NCBI RefSeq assembly: GCF_001690525.1
Contig: NZ_LZGT01000014.1
Coordinates: 24,903-88,902 of the forward strand
Source: Gilliamella sp. App6-5
Lineage (GTDB): Bacteria; Pseudomonadota; Gammaproteobacteria; Enterobacterales; Orbaceae
DNA: 64,000 nt
Direction of reading: 5' to 3'
The notes beneath the pieces were generated by a model. That model did not search any database, had not been told where the DNA came from, and saw only the letters and a program-made list of their open reading frames with translations. How positions within the stretch are numbered: position 1 is the stretch's first letter; every line of letters begins with the position of its first letter. Shown here piece after piece: positions 60,532 to 64,000 of the stretch. The translations under genes and the position numbers were made by a program.

Positions 60532-60644
60532 AATTAAATCCCCCTTTACTTTTATCATAAAGAATTTTCTACTTTTATGCTGTACTATTTTAGGGGATAG
60601 TTACAAATAAAAGCCCCATTGTTTTAATTTCTTAATATAATGTT

Positions 60645-61025
60645 TTATTCAAACTTTGAAGTGTCGGTAGCACAAACCCGAAGACGATGACCATCGGGAT
60701 CATTTCCTACAAATGTGTATCCGAAATCGAGCATTTGGGGTTCAAGTTCAATTTTGACGTTTAGTTTCTTCCATGTCGAATAAATCTCATCTACATCATT
60801 TTTTGTTACATCACTAAATGACAACTCAAAACCACCATAATGATTGGGCGCCTTTGGAGTTATTTCATCAGCCCCTTGTAGCCCCAAAATAAAATTATCA
60901 TTCAATAAAAATACAGCGAAGCCAAGATAAGTTTCAACAGGTGGGCGTCCTAGTATTTTTGTGTAAAATTCTGTACTAGTATCGACATCTTTGACATAAA
61001 CAATAACGCTATTAGGTTTAAACAT
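60645..61025 (-). CDS. VOC-family protein (glyoxalase/bleomycin-resistance fold)
   Basis: A 126-aa protein of the vicinal-oxygen-chelate superfamily: VIVYVKDVDTSTEFYTKILGRPPVE, a central GGFELSFSD strand and FVGNDPDGHRLRVCA at the end. Members bind metals or drugs; a short stand-alone protein like this may be a dioxygenase-like or antibiotic-binding protein, but no substrate can be read. It is divergent from the WYL regulator with about 127 bp between starts, a common pairing that suggests control by it. It is not GloA by sequence and does not compensate for the broken gloB as far as I can tell. Confidence 0.8.
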   Translation of the reverse strand: MFKPNSVIVYVKDVDTSTEFYTKILGRPPVETYLGFAVFLLNDNFILGLQGADEITPKAPNHYGGFELSFSDVTKNDVDEIYSTWKKLNVKIELEPQMLDFGYTFVGNDPDGHRLRVCATDTSKFE

Positions 61026-61152
61026 TTTTTGTTTCCTTTTGGTGATAAAATTTAATTTACTTAATTTTGGTTATCTATATTATGATGTAGCATTGCTGAC
61101 AACTGTATGTCATATTTAAAATTTAATATAAATTATTTTGTAAACATAAAGC

Positions 61153-62124
61153 ATGAAAATTAATCGTATAATTACTATCATCATGGTATTGCTTCAAAGA
61201 GAAAAAATAAGCGGTAAAGAATTAGCAGAAAAATTAAATGTATCATTGCGGACTATTTATCGAGATATACAAGTTATTGAGGGAGCTGGTATACCCATTA
61301 TTACGTATCAAGGAAGTGCGGGTGGAATAAGTATTTTAAAAAATTATAAAATTAGTAAAGGTTTATTCACTAAAGAAAATGTCATTGTATTATTAAAAGG
61401 CCTGAACTTATTATCCTCACCAATTTTAAATGAAGATGAAAATGTGAGAACGCTAGAAAAGATCAAAAGTCTTTTATCAAAACACGATCTCGATCAAGTA
61501 AGAAATGATCTAAGCCAACTAACTGTTGATTTATCGCCTTGGCTTTCTAAACAGAATATTAATAATAAAATATCGATCATCAAGGAGGCAATAAATAAAC
61601 AATTGCGTTTATCTTGTGAGTATATAAAACTGAAAAATAAACAAGATTCTCGTCTAATTGAATCATATAAACTCATTTTCAAAGAAAAAGAGTGGTACTT
61701 GCAGGCTTTTTGTTTAAGTAGAAATGATTTTCGGCTATTTAAACTGTCTAAAATGTCTAATATAAAAATCACGAATACCAAATTTATTAAACAAACCACA
61801 CCTGATGCACTTTCTTCATTCGAAAAAGACATGGAAAAAAGAGTCTTTAAAATTAAATTATTAATAGATAACTCCATTTTAGAACGTATTTTAGATTACT
61901 GCGATGAACAAGATCTTCATAAATTAAACGATAAACAATATATTGTGGATTTTAAATTTATTGACGATGATTATAGTTATGGTATTTTGATGAGTTTTGG
62001 GCATCAATGTATTTGTTTAGAGCCTGAATATGTTCGTAAAGAAATGATTGAAAGAACGAAAAAGCTAATTAACTCTTATAAAAAAAACGACAATTTATTT
62101 CTTTCAAATTATTATCTTAAATAA
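61153..62124 (+). CDS. HTH and WYL-domain transcription regulator (YafY-like)
   Basis: A 323-aa regulator with an N-terminal winged helix (IITIIMVLLQREKISGKELAEKLNVSLRTIYRDIQVIEGAG), a WYL domain in the middle (LSCEYIKLKNKQDSRLIESYKLIFKEKEWYLQAFCLSRNDFRLFKLSKM) and a WCX-type C-terminal part. It is divergent from the VOC gene, its probable target. The WYL domain binds ligands such as nucleic acids or small molecules in other members. The ligand here is unknown. Confidence 0.85.
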   Translation: MKINRIITIIMVLLQREKISGKELAEKLNVSLRTIYRDIQVIEGAGIPIITYQGSAGGISILKNYKISKGLFTKENVIVLLKGLNLLSSPILNEDENVRTLEKIKSLLSKHDLDQVRNDLSQLTVDLSPWLSKQNINNKISIIKEAINKQLRLSCEYIKLKNKQDSRLIESYKLIFKEKEWYLQAFCLSRNDFRLFKLSKMSNIKITNTKFIKQTTPDALSSFEKDMEKRVFKIKLLIDNSILERILDYCDEQDLHKLNDKQYIVDFKFIDDDYSYGILMSFGHQCICLEPEYVRKEMIERTKKLINSYKKNDNLFLSNYYLK

Positions 62125-62433
62125 TTTGCTATGTTCTTAGTGCTATCAATAGTACTTAAAGTGTTCATTTATGATTTTACTAATAAAATCAGTTGATAAC
62201 ATTGGTGTTTTATACAATCATCCCCCACTATTACAAAAAAACCAATAAAATCAATGCCTTTTCTGACCGATTTTTTATAAGAAATAAGGCAGTATTTTGT
62301 TATAACAATAGGATAGGTTTATTCTGAGGTTGTATTGCAATTAAGGGAAAGTCGCTTACAAGAAATGTGTAATAAGTAATAAAATGCCCTCATTTAAAAC
62401 TAAACGAGGGCATCAATACCTAGTTTTTATTTA
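62125..62433. other. 309-bp gap between the WYL regulator and the AEC transporter
   Basis: AT-rich without a gene. The right part holds the intrinsic terminator of the AEC gene; the middle has a C-rich tract (CATCCCCCACTATTAC) of no known identity. Confidence 0.45.
62384..62413 (-). terminator. intrinsic terminator of the AEC transporter gene
   Basis: ATGCCCTC and GAGGGCAT form an 8-bp stem with a 14-nt loop, followed on the minus strand by TTTTATTAC. It lies 20 bp beyond the AEC stop. Confidence 0.75.
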
Positions 62434-63417
62434 TTAAGCAACACCAGGAATGGTGAAATCCATAATAAGTAATAAAGTTGGTAAAATAAAGATAGATAGG
62501 ACCGTTGATGCAAAGAAAATGCTTGATGCTTGTTCTTGCTCAACATTCCAATTATAAGCCAAAATAACTGCTGTTGATGCCGTTGGCATTGCCAATAGGA
62601 ATACTAGCTCTTCAGCCTCCATCCCTGTGATACCAAATAAATATACGGCAATAAGTGCAACAATTGGCGTAATAAAACTTTTCAATACAATATTGATCAA
62701 TAATGGTTTAGATAATTTCAATTTAACGCCATGAATACCAACACCTACCGCAATAAGCGAAATAAAGTTACAGGCATTTGACATAATATCAAAAGTGTTA
62801 AATACAAAATGAGGTAACCATTGGGTTCCATCGGTGACACTAACAATCAGCCCTAAAATCACGGCTAAAAACATCGGTTTCATGAGCGAATTTTTTACCG
62901 CACTAAAGATCATATCTCCGGTGACTTTACCGCCAGATAATTTAGTATCACAGAGTTCTAATAAAAAGATTGTCATTGGGATCAATGATAATGCGACAAC
63001 AAAATTAGCAATCGCGACCGAAATGGTAGAAGCTGCCCCAAGCATCAACGTTAAAAAAGGCACCCCCATTCCACCCATATTTGGAAAACAGCAAAGCATT
63101 GCATTCATTGCTGTTGACTTTAACTCTTTATGCAAAATGTATTTATTGGTTAAAAAGCAAATTATCCATAAAAATGACATAGTGCAAAAAAAGGCAATCA
63201 TCCAAATACCATTAAATATTTGTGATGGTTTGGCATGAGACGTATGCACAAAAAGCAATGCAGGAAAAACAAAGTTTGATACAAGTCCTGATAATAATTT
63301 TTTAGAATCTTTTGAAAAAATTCCTTGTTGTACACATAACCAACCAAGAAAAATTAACAAAAAAACCGGAAGACAAGAACTAACAACTTGCCCAACTGCT
63401 GACCAGATTAAATTCAT
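62434..63417 (-). CDS. AEC-family (auxin efflux carrier-type) transporter
   Basis: A 327-aa membrane protein with about 10 helices in two inverted halves. The N-terminal helix SCLPVFLLIFLGWLCVQQGIF, NFVFPALLFVHTSHAK, FPNMGGMGVPFLTLMLG and the late FLLAMPTASTAVILAYNWN are typical of the family, which in bacteria includes malate or malonate carriers. The substrate is not defined. ATG at 63417. It is a single gene with a clear terminator. It may complement the DASS carrier for organic acids, but nothing in the sequence shows that. Confidence 0.85.
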   Translation of the reverse strand: MNLIWSAVGQVVSSCLPVFLLIFLGWLCVQQGIFSKDSKKLLSGLVSNFVFPALLFVHTSHAKPSQIFNGIWMIAFFCTMSFLWIICFLTNKYILHKELKSTAMNAMLCCFPNMGGMGVPFLTLMLGAASTISVAIANFVVALSLIPMTIFLLELCDTKLSGGKVTGDMIFSAVKNSLMKPMFLAVILGLIVSVTDGTQWLPHFVFNTFDIMSNACNFISLIAVGVGIHGVKLKLSKPLLINIVLKSFITPIVALIAVYLFGITGMEAEELVFLLAMPTASTAVILAYNWNVEQEQASSIFFASTVLSIFILPTLLLIMDFTIPGVA

Positions 63418-64000
63418 TTTTTAAAACTCCTAAAATAATATTACTTGAAATACAAATTCGGTAATGGGTCGGTAACTTTGGACTAGATTTTTTATTTATG
63501 ACCGAGCAAAAATAAGGGATAACAAAATCGAATATACACTATTAACTACAAAACTATATTTGCAAAACTACATTCCACCTTGTTTAAAACTTGATATAAC
63601 TTAACGCTATTTTGTTTTTAGCGTATTAAAATAAAGACATTATTAATATAACAACTCTTGGTATATTTAAACGTCAAATATCGTAACTTGGAAAGTATTA
63701 TACTTATTCTTCTCAACCTTGTGTAAATCAAGAAAGACCAACTAACTTTAAAACACCAAAAACATTAAAATTTTTTTTGATGAAAATCAATAAACATAAA
63801 TTTTATTTATAAAAAACAAATATAATTTAAACTAAATAAGAAATTGTTAAATTATGGTAAAAATCAATATGCGATCGAATTAACCTAAATAGTAATTTTT
63901 TTTATGCGATCTTTTCGGTCATAAGAACATCATCAATATAGATAATAAATTGACTAATCTATATATTTAATTTACTACTTAAAAATCATGTTAATAGTAA
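63418..64000. other. 583-bp AT-rich end region without a gene
   Basis: Upstream of the AEC gene; should hold its promoter. No open frame, tRNA, hairpin terminator or repeat that I can support. The window ends before the next gene. Confidence 0.5.

Larger units (their letters stand above)
59410..60605 (-). mobile_element. IS3-family insertion sequence (IS407-like group), 1196 bp
   Basis: Terminal inverted repeats begin TGTAAATACCCCAAACTTAG on the left and TGTAACTATCCCCTAAAATA on the right, and both continue through AGTACA and AAGTAGAAAAT. Inside are orfA and orfB on the minus strand. The flanks show no obvious 3-4 bp target duplication (ATT left, AAT right), which suggests a rearrangement after insertion. 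The group name is judged from OrfA and OrfB features and is not certain. Confidence 0.88.

Noticed and set aside
60645..61025. VOC protein as glyoxalase I (GloA)
   Set aside because: It lacks the close similarity to GloA and its pairing with a WYL regulator suggests a different role.

Overview
The window reads as chromosome of an AT-rich gammaproteobacterium whose gene order still follows Escherichia coli in long blocks: cmoAB; yafD-mltD-gloB-rnhA-dnaQ-tRNA-Asp; ppk-ppx; thrS-infC-rpmI-rplT-pheM-pheS-pheT-ihfA; yohJK-sanA; artPIQM; uvrC-pgsA-tRNA. Low GC, the enterobacterial-type gene set and several decaying genes fit a host-associated member of the Orbaceae (Gilliamella and relatives, insect gut bacteria). 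That assignment is an inference from content, not from a database match.

Layout. 1-4 kb: tRNA wobble-uridine modification (cmoB, cmoA), a membrane metallophosphoesterase and RNase D. 4-9 kb: mtnN coupled to a broken TRIC/YadS-type gene, ybbO-cnoX, map and rlmC. 9-15 kb: gshA, yafD, mltD, a broken gloB, rnhA, dnaQ and tRNA-Asp. 15-22.5 kb, the most distinctive accessory part: a dihydroorotate-dehydrogenase-like gene with what looks like a pyrBI-style attenuator, then a three-gene set of a fused OYE/FMN-bind/FAD fumarate-reductase-like flavoprotein, a cytoplasmic ApbE flavin transferase and a DASS dicarboxylate transporter. 22.5-34 kb: ppx-ppk, pykF, hslJ-like, hrpA, ydgH-like and an Fnr-type regulator. 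34-38 kb: a 265-bp element with perfect 55-bp inverted arms, rlhA, htpX and 4.5S RNA. 38-45 kb: the ihfA/pheTS/ribosomal/infC/thrS block with its classical control signals (pheM attenuator, ATT start of infC, ThrRS operator hairpin). 45-58.5 kb: yaiI, recO, a CPA1 antiporter, ubiT, sbcB, yohJK, sanA, artPIQM, uvrC and pgsA. 58.7-64 kb: tRNA-Leu and tRNA-Gly, a gene fragment cut by an IS3-family element, a VOC protein with a WYL regulator, and an AEC transporter.

How the genes fit together. A low-oxygen lifestyle is suggested by the Fnr regulator with its cluster cysteines, UbiT (oxygen-independent ubiquinone synthesis), the fumarate-reductase-like flavoprotein with its own flavinylating enzyme and dicarboxylate carrier, and RlhA. 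Genome erosion is visible: the TRIC gene has a nonsense codon plus a large deletion, gloB has a frameshifting deletion that removes a metal-binding Asp, the IS transposase has a nonsense codon, and cdd is missing between yohK and sanA.

No CRISPR array, rRNA gene, prophage or recognisable defence island was seen. The observations most worth checking are the perfect inverted-repeat element upstream of fnr, the candidate pyrimidine attenuator, the flavoprotein/ApbE/DASS set, and a ~37-bp intergenic repeat present three times.
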